This document shows, in pieces, positions 1-8,196 of a DNA stretch of 64,000 nt. The notes beneath the pieces were generated by a model. The model saw only the letters and a list, made by a program, of their open reading frames with translations, had not been told where the DNA came from and ran no database searches. A program made the translations under genes and the position numbers. The stretch comes from Arthrobacter sp. YN (GTDB lineage: Bacteria; Actinomycetota; Actinomycetes; Actinomycetales; Micrococcaceae): the NCBI RefSeq assembly GCF_002224285.1, contig NZ_CP022436.1, positions 1,054,001 to 1,118,000 of the forward strand. The letters run 5' to 3'. How positions within the stretch are numbered: the first letter of the stretch is position 1; the number at the start of each line of letters is the position of its first letter.

Positions 1-750
1 GCCTTCCTGATCAGGGTAGGCCTCCAGCACCAGCGCCGGATCAAAGGGAATTCCGGCGGCATCGAGCGCGTCCTTGTACCCCTGGAGCCGGCCATCCCTG
101 GCAGGTGCGGGGGTGGTGGCGTTGATGAAGGCGATGCGACGGTGGCCACCGCGGAGCAGGATCTCGGTGGCAGACTGTCCACCTTGCGCTTCATCCGGTA
201 CTACGGCCCGCGCGGCCCCGGCGTCGGGGGAGAAACAGTTGACCAGGACGAAGTCCGATTCCCGAAGGGTCTCGGGGATGTCCGTAGGGCGGTGGAACCA
301 GGTGGAGTACAAGATGCCGCGCACTTTGTATTCCAGCATCATGGCGATCGCGTCTTTTTCGAGCTCCTGGTTGCCTTCGGTGTTCGCGATCAGCAGGGCA
401 TAACCATGTTTCCAGGCTTCGTCTTGAGCGCCGTGGATGATTTGGCCGGCGAACGGCGTAGTGGCTACGCCGTCGGCAACCAGTCCAATGAACTTGGAGG
501 TGCCGCTTACCAACGTTTTGGCCATGGCGTTGGGACGGTAACCCAGTTGGGTGATCGCCCGGGTGACGCGTTGGCGGGTTTCGTCGGCGATCCGGGCGTT
601 CTTCTTCTTGTTGATCACCAGGGAGACCGTGGCAGTGGATACTCCGGCCAGTTCAGCCACTTCGCGGAGGGTCACCGGATGGGCACGGCCTGCTCTGACA
701 GGAACGGCGGGGGTGGCCGCGTTGCCTGACTCTCTCTCCTGCGAAATCAT
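1..750 (-). CDS. LacI-family transcriptional regulator (partial, C-terminus outside window)
   Basis: The first 250 residues are visible. A LacI-type N-terminal helix-turn-helix (VTLREVAELAGVSTATVSLV) at about residues 27-46 is followed by the hinge and a periplasmic-binding-protein-like sensor domain. I chose the ATG at 750 because AGGAGG lies 5 bases upstream; an in-frame ATG at 783 has a much weaker ribosome site. It is the last gene of the leftward GH32-transporter operon, 38 bases after the second permease. It is the obvious candidate repressor for the three operator-like sites at 5453-5559. The inducer is unknown; a fructose oligomer or difructose dianhydride is my inference. Confidence 0.93.
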   Translation of the reverse strand, partial: MISQERESGNAATPAVPVRAGRAHPVTLREVAELAGVSTATVSLVINKKKNARIADETRQRVTRAITQLGYRPNAMAKTLVSGTSKFIGLVADGVATTPFAGQIIHGAQDEAWKHGYALLIANTEGNQELEKDAIAMMLEYKVRGILYSTWFHRPTDIPETLRESDFVLVNCFSPDAGAARAVVPDEAQGGQSATEILLRGGHRRIAFINATTPAPARDGRLQGYKDALDAAGIPFDPALVLEAYPDQEG

Positions 751-788
751 CTGTCCTCCTTCAGGAGTATAACCGTCGGCCATAGCGC

Positions 789-1691
789 TCATCCCTTGTT
801 CGCTCCGCTCTCAAGGCCTTGGATCATGGCCTTGTTGAGGACCAGGAATACCAGCAGCAGCGGTGTGATGGTCACGCAGACGGCGGCGAAGGTGGCCGTC
901 CAGTCGACCTTGCCCATAGCGCCGATGTAGTTCTGCAAGCCCAGGGGAATGGTCTTGAGGTCCTCGGAGAGAACAAAGGTGTTGGCGAAGATGAAGTCGT
1001 TCCAGATGAAGATGCTGTTGACCAGCACCACGGTGACCACGGTGTTGAGGGAGAGGGGCAGCGTGATCAGCCCGAAAATCCGGTATGGTCCGGCCCCATC
1101 CAGGGATGCTGCCTCATAGGTTTCGCGCGGTATGTATTCGAAGAAGGACGAGAAAAGGTAGATGGACATCGGGAGGGCGAAGCCTGCCAGGGGGATGATC
1201 ATCGACTGGTAGGTGTCCAGCAGGTTCACCGCGGAGTAGTCGATGAACAGGGGGACCAGCGCGATTTGGACGGGAACGATGATGCCGACGAGGAACAAGC
1301 CCCGGACGAACTTGCTGAGGCGGAAGCCAAGGACCTGGATGGCGTAGGCGGCCATCATGCCGAACAAGACAATCAAAATGTTGGCGCCCATGGTGACGAT
1401 GAAACTGTTCAGGATGTTCCGTCCCAGGTCGCCGGTTTCAAAGGCGCGGGCATAGTTTTCCCACGTCAACGAGCTGGGGAGTCCGAACGGATCACCGGTG
1501 GCAAAGTCGTGTTCGGTCCGCAGGCTGGTGACGAACAGCCAGGCGAGCGGGTACACCTGGACGATCACGATGAGCATGATCAGGACCCTCGAGAGCGTCC
1601 GGTACAAGCTGGGCTTCCGACGCCGGCGCTGGGGGGCGGGAGAAGGAACCCGGGCGCGGGTCGGCTGAGCCGGGGCTGTCTGGGTGATCAT
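789..1691 (-). CDS. Carbohydrate ABC transporter permease (MalG type)
   Basis: This is a 300-residue inner-membrane permease of the CUT1 sugar importer class. About six hydrophobic segments are visible, and the cytoplasmic EAA loop reads EAASLDGAGPYRIFGLITLP near the C-terminal third. I start at MITQTAP (1691) rather than an ATG farther upstream, because this start overlaps the stop of the preceding permease by four bases (ATGA), the usual sign of translational coupling. It works with the permease at 1688-2569 and the binding lipoprotein at 2616-3953. No ATP-binding subunit is encoded nearby, so a shared MsmX-like ATPase elsewhere is likely. Confidence 0.95.
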   Translation of the reverse strand: MITQTAPAQPTRARVPSPAPQRRRRKPSLYRTLSRVLIMLIVIVQVYPLAWLFVTSLRTEHDFATGDPFGLPSSLTWENYARAFETGDLGRNILNSFIVTMGANILIVLFGMMAAYAIQVLGFRLSKFVRGLFLVGIIVPVQIALVPLFIDYSAVNLLDTYQSMIIPLAGFALPMSIYLFSSFFEYIPRETYEAASLDGAGPYRIFGLITLPLSLNTVVTVVLVNSIFIWNDFIFANTFVLSEDLKTIPLGLQNYIGAMGKVDWTATFAAVCVTITPLLLVFLVLNKAMIQGLESGANKG

Positions 1692-2569
1692 GAATCTGCC
1701 TTCCGCTTGAGCATGAACAAGATGAGGCCGACGGCGACGAGGCACTCGATCACGATGAAGACGGCGATGGTACTTGCGTAGCCAAAATCCGTGCTGGTGA
1801 AGGCTGTCTTGTACATATAGGTGGTGAGGAGCTCGGAGGATTGTCCCGGGCCGCCGTTGGTCATGAGATACGGGATATCAAAACCGCGCAGGCCGTAGGT
1901 GGTGGCCATGATGGTGGTGGTAATCCACACGGGCCGGATGTAGGGGAAACGTATCTTGGTGAAGAGCGTCCACTTCGATGCGCCGTCCAGGACCGCGGCT
2001 TCTTCGAGTTCCTTGGGCACAGCGATCAGGGCCGCGTAAATGATGAGCATGTACAGCCCGGTGAACCGCCATCCTTCAGGGGCGGAGACCGCGGCCAGCA
2101 CTGTGTTGACGTCGGACAACCAGGCCCGCTCCAGGGAACCGAGTCCTATCCAGTGCAGCAGCTGGTTCAACAGGCCGACAGGATCAATGGAGTAGATACG
2201 GACAAAAAGGAACGCAATGGCGACCGTGGAGATCACTGCGGGCAGCAAATACAGGGTCTTGATCAGTTCACGTCCCCTGCGCAGGGACGTGAGCAGGCTG
2301 GCGACAACCAGGGCGCCGCCCAGTTGCAGGACCAGGCAGATGGCCAGGTAGACCAGGGCGTTGAAGAATGAACGCCAGAAGATGTCATCAGCCGTGAGCA
2401 TTCGGACGTAATTGGCCAGCCCGACGAACTCCATGTCACTGATGCCGTTCCAGGAGAAGAAGCTCAGGAACAGGGACTGAAGTATGGGGAAGAGGACTGC
2501 TGCGCAGTAGAGCAGCAGGGGTGGGAGCAGGAAAACCAGGACTGAGGTTCTTGACCTGTTGGGAAGCAT
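1688..2569 (-). CDS. Sugar ABC transporter permease (MalF type)
   Basis: This 293-residue permease has about six membrane segments and the CUT1 EAA loop (EEAAVLDGASKWTLFTKIRF). The N-terminal part has the typical pattern of one transmembrane helix followed by a periplasmic loop (SFFSWNGISDMEFVGLANYV). It forms a heterodimer with the downstream permease, with which it shares a four-base stop-start overlap. It follows the solute-binding protein after a 46-base gap holding a strong hairpin. The substrate is inferred from the operon to be a fructan breakdown product. Confidence 0.95.
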   Translation of the reverse strand: MLPNRSRTSVLVFLLPPLLLYCAAVLFPILQSLFLSFFSWNGISDMEFVGLANYVRMLTADDIFWRSFFNALVYLAICLVLQLGGALVVASLLTSLRRGRELIKTLYLLPAVISTVAIAFLFVRIYSIDPVGLLNQLLHWIGLGSLERAWLSDVNTVLAAVSAPEGWRFTGLYMLIIYAALIAVPKELEEAAVLDGASKWTLFTKIRFPYIRPVWITTTIMATTYGLRGFDIPYLMTNGGPGQSSELLTTYMYKTAFTSTDFGYASTIAVFIVIECLVAVGLILFMLKRKADS

Positions 2570-2582
2570 GGTGGGCCTTTCG

Positions 2583-2607
2583 GGCGGGGGCCTTACCGGC
2601 CCCCGCC
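2583..2607 (-). terminator. Intercistronic hairpin between binding protein and permeases
   Basis: GGCGGGGGCC, a five-base loop and GGCCCCCGCC form a perfect 10-bp GC stem just after the stop codon of the solute-binding lipoprotein and before the first permease. There is no long T run. The position fits an mRNA stabiliser or partial terminator that keeps binding protein more abundant than permease. Confidence 0.6.
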
Positions 2608-2615
2608 GTTTCGGT

Positions 2616-3953
2616 TTACTTGAAGAACTTGGGTGCGTTCTGCTTGATGGCGTCGTCCATGGTCTTGGTGAACTGTTCGGGCGTGATGTTGCCCTGGACC
2701 AGGAGGACCAGCTCTTGCTGCAGTCGGCCGTTGGTGGTGGGGTCCAGCTGGGTGTCCCACGGCATCGCCTGCTTTTCCCCGAGGGTGTTGGCCGTTTCGA
2801 GGGCCTTCTTGTACAGCGGCGTAGCGTTCGCGGGGACGGTGGTCTCCACGGTCGTGGTGGGGGAGAGCGCCCCGGTGGCAGCGTACTCAGCCGGGTACTT
2901 CTCCAAGGCGAACTTCAGGAAGTCGCTGACCAGGGGATCGTACGTTTTCGAGTTCACTGCCATGCCGATGCCGGAGGGGGAAACGAACTCATTGGCCGCC
3001 GTCACCGAACCCGGTGTTGTGGGAAGGGTAAAGAAGTCGATGTCGTCCCGGACGTCAGGGTTGAGTTTGTCGGTGGCGAGGCTGGGAAGTTCCCACGTGC
3101 CGATGTTGTACATCGCGGCTTCGCCGGAAGTGAACTGGTTCTGCGCGTCTGAGTAGCCCTGCGCGGAGAAGCCCTCCTGGAAGCACTTGGCCTTGCCGAG
3201 TTCTGCCATCCATTGAACGGTCTTCTGACCCGCGGGATCGCTGAACGCAGCTTCGCCCTTCTTCAGTTTCTGGACGAAGTCCGGTCCGGCAGCCCGGAAC
3301 GGCTGGTACGCGACATAGCGTTCCAGCGGCCACTGGTCCTGCCCGTCGATGGCTATCGGCGTGATTCCTGCGTTGCGCAGGGCCGTGCACATCGCTGGGA
3401 TGTCGTCCAAGGACTGAGGGACAGCCACGCCCGCTTTTTGGAGCAGGGCCTTGTTGTACCAGATGAATTCCAGCTCGAACTGGAACGGGATCATGTACAG
3501 GGATCCGTCATCGAAGCGCTGGTAGTCCAGGGCTCCGGGCCGGTAGTCGTCGTAGAGATCCAGCGACTTCAGCAGCTTGTCGGCCTCCACCATTTTGCCC
3601 TGCTTGGCCAGCTGCTGCGCGAACGGTGTGGCGTCCGTGTCAAACAGCTCGGGGAGCTTGTTGGCCGCAGCCAGGGTTTCGAGTTTCTGGATGTAGGAGG
3701 GCCGGTCCGGGGTGGTGATGAGGTTCAGTGCAAACCCTGGGTGGTCCTTGGCGTAGTCGTCGGCGAGCTTCTTCATGATGTTGATGACGGCGCCATCGGC
3801 AGGCCTGGAGAGGAGCCACGAGATTTCGCGGGGCTTGATCTCTCCGGTGGGGCTGACGTTGGAGGGGTCTGTAGCAGCTCCTCCGCCGCCACAGGCTGTC
3901 AAGGCCAAAGCGGCGACGGCTGCGACGGCGGCAGCACGGAGTAGTTTCTTCAT
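2616..3953 (-). CDS. Extracellular sugar-binding lipoprotein (ABC transporter)
   Basis: A 445-residue family 1 solute-binding protein. The N-terminus is a lipoprotein signal (MKKLLRAAAVAAVAALALTAC, lipobox LTAC) with Cys21 as the lipidated residue, followed by a glycine-rich linker. The mature part has the alternating alpha/beta pattern of CUT1 binding proteins, with aromatic residues (WPLERYVAYQPF, FELEFIWYNK) likely to stack on sugar rings. It lies 44 bases after the GH32 gene and before the two permeases, so it should capture the sugar handled by that enzyme. The ligand cannot be read from sequence; a difructose anhydride or short levan oligomer is inferred. Confidence 0.94.
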   Translation of the reverse strand: MKKLLRAAAVAAVAALALTACGGGGAATDPSNVSPTGEIKPREISWLLSRPADGAVINIMKKLADDYAKDHPGFALNLITTPDRPSYIQKLETLAAANKLPELFDTDATPFAQQLAKQGKMVEADKLLKSLDLYDDYRPGALDYQRFDDGSLYMIPFQFELEFIWYNKALLQKAGVAVPQSLDDIPAMCTALRNAGITPIAIDGQDQWPLERYVAYQPFRAAGPDFVQKLKKGEAAFSDPAGQKTVQWMAELGKAKCFQEGFSAQGYSDAQNQFTSGEAAMYNIGTWELPSLATDKLNPDVRDDIDFFTLPTTPGSVTAANEFVSPSGIGMAVNSKTYDPLVSDFLKFALEKYPAEYAATGALSPTTTVETTVPANATPLYKKALETANTLGEKQAMPWDTQLDPTTNGRLQQELVLLVQGNITPEQFTKTMDDAIKQNAPKFFK

Positions 3954-3997
3954 TGCGGCAATCTCCCTTGATTGGAACAGAGGTTGGGGTGGGTTAT

Positions 3998-5434
3998 TCA
4001 GTTCTCGGTGCGCTGTCGTATCTCAAGTTCGGTGACAGTGACGGTTCCTTCGCCGGCAAAGACGCCGATCCGGCCGGTAGTGAGGTCGTACATCCTGGCG
4101 CTGAGCGCCACTTGACGGTCGACGACGGCGACGCAAGTGTCGCCGTCGACGATGACCTCAAGCGTGTGCACGCCGGGGGTGAGGTCGCAGGGCCGCTCAA
4201 GTTCGACGTCGAACGGGACATCACCTGAGACGTGCCACTGCGCATCGCCGGTGATGGCGCGCGGCCAGCGGTCGAAAACGAGCCGGCCACGCTTGGGTTC
4301 CAGACGGAGGACGTAGGAATGGTCGCCGTCGTTGCTTGAGCGGAGCAGCAAGCCGCACTCGGTGGTGTTCGGGGCGATATCCAGCACCACCTTGGCGTAA
4401 AACTGCTGCGGCAACTCCTCGTCGGACACCTTTGCCGTGTATCCGTCCGGCACATCGAGCCGGGTAGGCAACGCACTGGTCAGGGACGCCGGGACGTCAT
4501 CCCAGAAGCTCTCTACCAGCTCGTCCGCGAAGGAGAATGCCAAGGTTCCGTCCGGGTTTTGGCGGGCTTCCAGCACGGACATGGTGCCGGCCCACTGCCA
4601 TGGCCCATGATCGGTGTTGCCTTCCTTGGTGGCGATCCAGCCAAAGAAGAACCGGCGACCGTCGCGCTCGGCGGACTTTGAGGCGTAAAAGGCGCGGCCG
4701 TCGATGCTGTCCAGGTCCGGCACAGTCCACGGACCGTCGGGGCTTTTGGCCATGCGGTAGCGGGTGGTGAACGATTCCGAGAACTCGGAGTACACCATGT
4801 ACCACCAGTCACCCCAGGCGAAGACATCCGGGCATTCGTGGGTGATGTACCGGCGTGGGTCCCAGAACGGATCGGTGTAATGCCAGGTCATCAGGTCAGT
4901 GGACACGCACTGGGCTATCACGCCGCGGCGGCGTTCCGGACCGGTGGAGTGCCGGGCGGCCAACAGCATCCTCCACTGCTTCTTGCTGTCATCCCACAAC
5001 ACGAAGGGATCACGCCAGTCCCCGGACTCGTAGCCGTCCGGAGCGCCGAAAGTCAGTTCCGGATGCTTTTGCCAGGTCCGCATGCCATCGGTGCTGGTGG
5101 CGTGCATGACCAACTGGAGGGGCGCGCCGTCGGCCCCGACGTTCCGGGGGTTTTGGCCGGTGTAGAAGAGGTGGTGGACGCCGGACCCGTCCGCCACGAC
5201 GCTGCCGGTGTAGGCGTTGAAGTCGAGGTCGGTCTCGCTGCCATGGTGCAGGGAGACGCCATGGTTCTCAAATTGCGTGAGGTCCTTGGTGGTGACCAGG
5301 TTCCATGACGTGCCGGGTTTTGGGTCCGAGCGGTCTTCGTGGAGGTAGAAGAGCCAGAACTCCCCGTCCTTCTCGTAGGGGATAAGGTCCCCAACCCATC
5401 CGTCGGCGGGTTGGAAGAAGACTGGGTGTTTCAT
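3998..5434 (-). CDS. Intracellular GH32 glycoside hydrolase with atypical nucleophile motif
   Basis: This 478-residue protein has no signal peptide. GH32 landmarks are present in order: an N-terminal blade motif GWVGDLIPY with Asp16 as expected nucleophile, WRDPF with Asp142 as transition-state stabiliser, and HECPDVF with Glu200 as acid/base. The C-terminal 130 residues look like the beta-sandwich of GH32. The usual WMNDPNG signature is replaced, which separates it from ordinary invertases and levanases. It is the first gene of the operon, diverging from levan fructotransferase. The likely role is cytoplasmic cleavage of the imported fructose dimer; difructose dianhydride IV hydrolysis is my hypothesis. 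Other fructosidase activity is equally possible from sequence alone. Confidence 0.88.
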   Translation of the reverse strand: MKHPVFFQPADGWVGDLIPYEKDGEFWLFYLHEDRSDPKPGTSWNLVTTKDLTQFENHGVSLHHGSETDLDFNAYTGSVVADGSGVHHLFYTGQNPRNVGADGAPLQLVMHATSTDGMRTWQKHPELTFGAPDGYESGDWRDPFVLWDDSKKQWRMLLAARHSTGPERRRGVIAQCVSTDLMTWHYTDPFWDPRRYITHECPDVFAWGDWWYMVYSEFSESFTTRYRMAKSPDGPWTVPDLDSIDGRAFYASKSAERDGRRFFFGWIATKEGNTDHGPWQWAGTMSVLEARQNPDGTLAFSFADELVESFWDDVPASLTSALPTRLDVPDGYTAKVSDEELPQQFYAKVVLDIAPNTTECGLLLRSSNDGDHSYVLRLEPKRGRLVFDRWPRAITGDAQWHVSGDVPFDVELERPCDLTPGVHTLEVIVDGDTCVAVVDRQVALSARMYDLTTGRIGVFAGEGTVTVTELEIRQRTEN

Positions 5435-5452
5435 CTGCGCTGATGTCCGTTC

Positions 5453-5470
5453 TGCTAAAGCGTTTGATCA
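5453..5470. promoter_or_regulatory. LacI-type operator 1
   Basis: TGCTAAAGCGTTTGATCA is an imperfect palindrome with a central CG, the usual layout of LacI-family sites. It lies 19 bases upstream of the GH32 start and matches the two neighbouring sites at 14 or more positions in one orientation or the other. Confidence 0.75.
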
Positions 5471-5497
5471 CTCGTAAGTTAGCGTGAATCGTCACGC

Positions 5498-5515
5498 CGA
5501 TCAAGCGTTTTAGCA
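5498..5515. promoter_or_regulatory. LacI-type operator 2
   Basis: CGATCAAGCGTTTTAGCA is the same motif in the opposite orientation. Its centre is 45 bp from that of operator 1, about four helical turns. Confidence 0.75.
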
Positions 5516-5541
5516 AATTTTATTTTCCGCCAAAATTGTGG

Positions 5542-5559
5542 TGCTAAAACGCTTGACCG
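5542..5559. promoter_or_regulatory. LacI-type operator 3
   Basis: TGCTAAAACGCTTGACCG repeats the motif 44 bp from operator 2. The rest of the 337-base divergent gap (5435-5771) holds no gene I can support; the stretch 5560-5771 should contain the lftA promoter and leader. Confidence 0.72.
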
Positions 5560-5771
5560 CAGAAACGTCCGCCGCTAATGTCCTGCGTAGCCGATGACTC
5601 ACCGGGCCGCTCGATGCTGAGCCGTCCGAACCCGGCCGTGAGTACCGATCCAGCTCTCCAACTGACGTGCAGTACCAGGCTGCCCGGGACCTTTCCCGAC
5701 GGCCCCGCACGTTCATCACCATGACGTTTGGCAGGCCGTCGCGCCCGCCAAGCACTGAGAGGAACACATCA

Positions 5772-7331
5772 ATGACGTATGACATCTCTCGCCGCACTGC
5801 CCTGCAAGGTGCAGGAGTTGGTGCCTTGGCACTGTTCATGAGCAGCGCCATCCCCGTGGCCGCCCACGCCCAGACATCCCTCCGGGCGATTTACCACATG
5901 ACGCCGCCCTCGGGCTGGCTGTGTGATCCGCAGCGTCCCGTTCATACCAACGGCGCCTACCAGCTCTACTACCTTCACTCCGGCCAGAACAACGGACCGG
6001 GCGGATGGGACCATGCGACCACCTCCGACGGAGTGTCGTACACCCACCATGGAGTGGTGATGCCACTGCAGACGGACTTCCCCGTGTGGTCGGGATCGGC
6101 CGTAGTGGACACCGCCAACACTGCCGGCTTCGGTGCCGGCGCTGTGATCGCACTCGCCACCCAACCCACGGATGGCATCCGGAAATTCCAGGAACAGTAC
6201 CTGTACTGGTCCACGGATGGCGGCTACACCTTTACCGCATTGCCTGAGGCGGTCATTGTGAACACTGACGGACGGACGGCCGCCACCCCCGCCGAGGTGG
6301 AGAACGCAGAATGGTTCCGCGATCCCAAGATTCACTGGGACGCGACGCGTAACGAGTGGGTCTGTGTCATCGGCAGGGCCCGCTACGCTGCCTTCTACAC
6401 CTCTCCCAACCTGCGCGATTGGCAATGGAAGTCCAACTTCGACTTCCCCAACCATGCCCTCGGCGGCATCGAATGCCCGGATCTGTTCGAGATGACCGCC
6501 GGGGACGGCACCCGGCATTGGGTGTTCGGCGCGAGCATGGACGCCTACAGCATTGGCCTGCCCATGACCTTTGCCTACTGGACAGGTTCATGGAACGGCA
6601 CAGCGTTCATCGCGGACAACCTTACACCGCAGTGGCTTGACTGGGGATGGGACTGGTACGCCGCCGTGACTTGGCCGGCCGTGGAAGCACCGGAGACGAA
6701 GCGCCTTGCCACCGCGTGGATGAACAACTGGAAATACGCGGCCCGCGACGTGCCCACGGACGTGTCCGATGGTTACAACGGACAGAATTCCATCACGCGC
6801 GAGCTCAGGCTTGAGCGCCAATCGGGCGGCTGGTACACCTTGCTCAGCACGCCCGTTCCGGCGCTTTCGAACTATGTCACGTCCAGCACCACCCTTCCGG
6901 ACCGCACCGTCAACGGCAGTTTCGTACTGCCGTGGAGCGGGCGGGCGTATGAGCTGGAGCTCGATATCTCTTGGGACACCGCCGCGAACGTTGGAGTGTC
7001 GGTGGGCCGCTCGTCGAATGGCAGCCGCCATACGAACATCGGCAAATACGGCGACGAGCTGTACGTCGATCGCGCACCCTCGGACCAAAGCGGCTATGCG
7101 CTGGCCCCTTACACCCGCGCCGCCGCTCCTATCGACGCCAACGCCAGATCCGTCCACCTTCGCATTTTTGTCGACACCCAAAGTGTTGAGGTGTTTGTGA
7201 ATTCCGGGCACTCGGTGGTTTCGCAGCAGGTGCACTTCGCGGACGGGGACACGGGGATCTCCCTCTATGCTGACGGTGGTCCGGCAAACTTCACCGGAAT
7301 CACCATCCGCGAGTTCGGGAACCCCATCTAA
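5772..7331 (+). CDS. lftA: Levan fructotransferase (DFA IV-forming), Tat-exported GH32
   Basis: The 519-residue product closely matches, from memory, the Arthrobacter levan fructotransferase that converts levan into di-D-fructose 2,6':6,2' dianhydride (DFA IV). A twin-arginine signal (SRRTAL, then a hydrophobic stretch ending AHA) covers residues 1-33. Catalytic motifs are GWLCDPQRP (Asp52, nucleophile), WFRDPK (Asp184) and GIECPDLF (Glu234, acid/base), followed by a C-terminal beta-sandwich. I chose the ATG at 5772 because it begins the Tat signal and follows GAGAGGAA. It diverges from the uptake operon across three shared LacI-type sites. A hairpin terminator follows at 7351-7400. Confidence 0.92.
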   Translation: MTYDISRRTALQGAGVGALALFMSSAIPVAAHAQTSLRAIYHMTPPSGWLCDPQRPVHTNGAYQLYYLHSGQNNGPGGWDHATTSDGVSYTHHGVVMPLQTDFPVWSGSAVVDTANTAGFGAGAVIALATQPTDGIRKFQEQYLYWSTDGGYTFTALPEAVIVNTDGRTAATPAEVENAEWFRDPKIHWDATRNEWVCVIGRARYAAFYTSPNLRDWQWKSNFDFPNHALGGIECPDLFEMTAGDGTRHWVFGASMDAYSIGLPMTFAYWTGSWNGTAFIADNLTPQWLDWGWDWYAAVTWPAVEAPETKRLATAWMNNWKYAARDVPTDVSDGYNGQNSITRELRLERQSGGWYTLLSTPVPALSNYVTSSTTLPDRTVNGSFVLPWSGRAYELELDISWDTAANVGVSVGRSSNGSRHTNIGKYGDELYVDRAPSDQSGYALAPYTRAAAPIDANARSVHLRIFVDTQSVEVFVNSGHSVVSQQVHFADGDTGISLYADGGPANFTGITIREFGNPI

Positions 7332-7350
7332 GGTTGCACTTTAACGCTGG

Positions 7351-7400
7351 AAAGAACGACGGCGACACTACAGCGGGCGGTAGCGTCGCCGTCGTTCTTT
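7351..7400 (+). terminator. Rho-independent terminator after lftA
   Basis: AAAGAACGACGGCGAC and GTCGCCGTCGTTCTTT form a perfect 16-bp stem, with a further CTAC/GTAG pairing inside the loop, ending in TTTC. It begins 20 bases after the lftA stop. Confidence 0.88.
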
Positions 7401-7423
7401 CGGTCCGCTTGGCGGTTCGCATC

Positions 7424-7451
7424 TTGACAACCCGCACGCACCCACGACACT
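7424..7451 (+). promoter_or_regulatory. Promoter giving a probably leaderless transcript
   Basis: A perfect -35 (TTGACA, 7424-7429), a 16-base spacer and a -10-like GACACT (7446-7451) end six bases before the ATG at 7458. Transcription should start at or within a base or two of the start codon, and there is no ribosome site. Confidence 0.6.
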
Positions 7452-7457
7452 GAGTTC

Positions 7458-8066
7458 ATGTATAGGAATTGCCGGGTCTCGGCCCAGTTTTCGATGTCCC
7501 TGGACGGCTTCATCGCCCGCGACGATGACACCGTGGGCCCCTTGTTCGACTGGTACGAGGCCGGGGACGTTGAAACCTGGATGCCGGGACACCCTGTTCC
7601 GTTCCACCTCAGTGAAGCCGATGCTGCGTACTGGAACTCGCTTCCGCGTGAGGGGGCGTTCATCTCAGGCCGCAGGCTGTTCGACATCACCAAGGGGTGG
7701 GGAGGCCATCCGCCCAATGAATCGCCCACCGTGGTGTTGACGCACCGCGAACCCCCAGCGGACTGGCCGCCCACCAGGCGGGACGGCCGGCCCGTGCCCT
7801 TCGAGTTCGCCGGGGACCTGGAAACGGCACTGGAGCGCGCTGCCGTTCTCGCCGCCGGCGGAGAAATCGGAGTTGCCGGGGCAGACATCGTGCAGCAATG
7901 CATAAGGCACGGCGTGGTGGATGAGCTCCGTGTGGACCTGGTGCCGGTGCTGCTCGGAAGCGGTATCCCGTGGTTTGGAGGACGTGATGGCGACCTCGTG
8001 TTTGATGAGCCCGTGATTATTCCGGGCACTCGGGTGACCCACCTGATCTACCGGGTACGCCGATAG
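7458..8066 (+). CDS. Dihydrofolate reductase-family protein (RibD C-terminal-like)
   Basis: This 202-residue protein has the RibD_C/DHFR-like fold pattern: an opening strand SMSLDGFIA, a middle motif [16 protein letters not shown] with the nucleotide-binding GR, and [33 protein letters not shown] near the C-terminus, where GADI and LVPVLLG are typical. The family uses NAD(P)H to reduce pteridine- or pyrimidine-like substrates; this branch has no assigned reaction. It stands alone behind its own promoter, between the lftA terminator and recQ. No Shine-Dalgarno sequence precedes the ATG, consistent with leaderless translation. Confidence 0.85.
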   Translation: MYRNCRVSAQFSMSLDGFIARDDDTVGPLFDWYEAGDVETWMPGHPVPFHLSEADAAYWNSLPREGAFISGRRLFDITKGWGGHPPNESPTVVLTHREPPADWPPTRRDGRPVPFEFAGDLETALERAAVLAAGGEIGVAGADIVQQCIRHGVVDELRVDLVPVLLGSGIPWFGGRDGDLVFDEPVIIPGTRVTHLIYRVRR

Positions 8067-8196
8067 GGAACAGGCACAGGGCGTTATCCACAGCGGGTCA
8101 AGCAGCGCACGACGTCGGATCCCCGCCTCCGATAGGCTGGTCACCTCGGCTGATGCAAGTGGCCGCAGGAACCTCAATGCGGAGCCACCCTACGAA

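Noticed and set aside
819-1781. 320-codon rightward frame opposite the sugar permease
   Set aside because: Low-complexity Gln/Asp/Gly composition typical of antisense frames; the permease on the other strand is clear.
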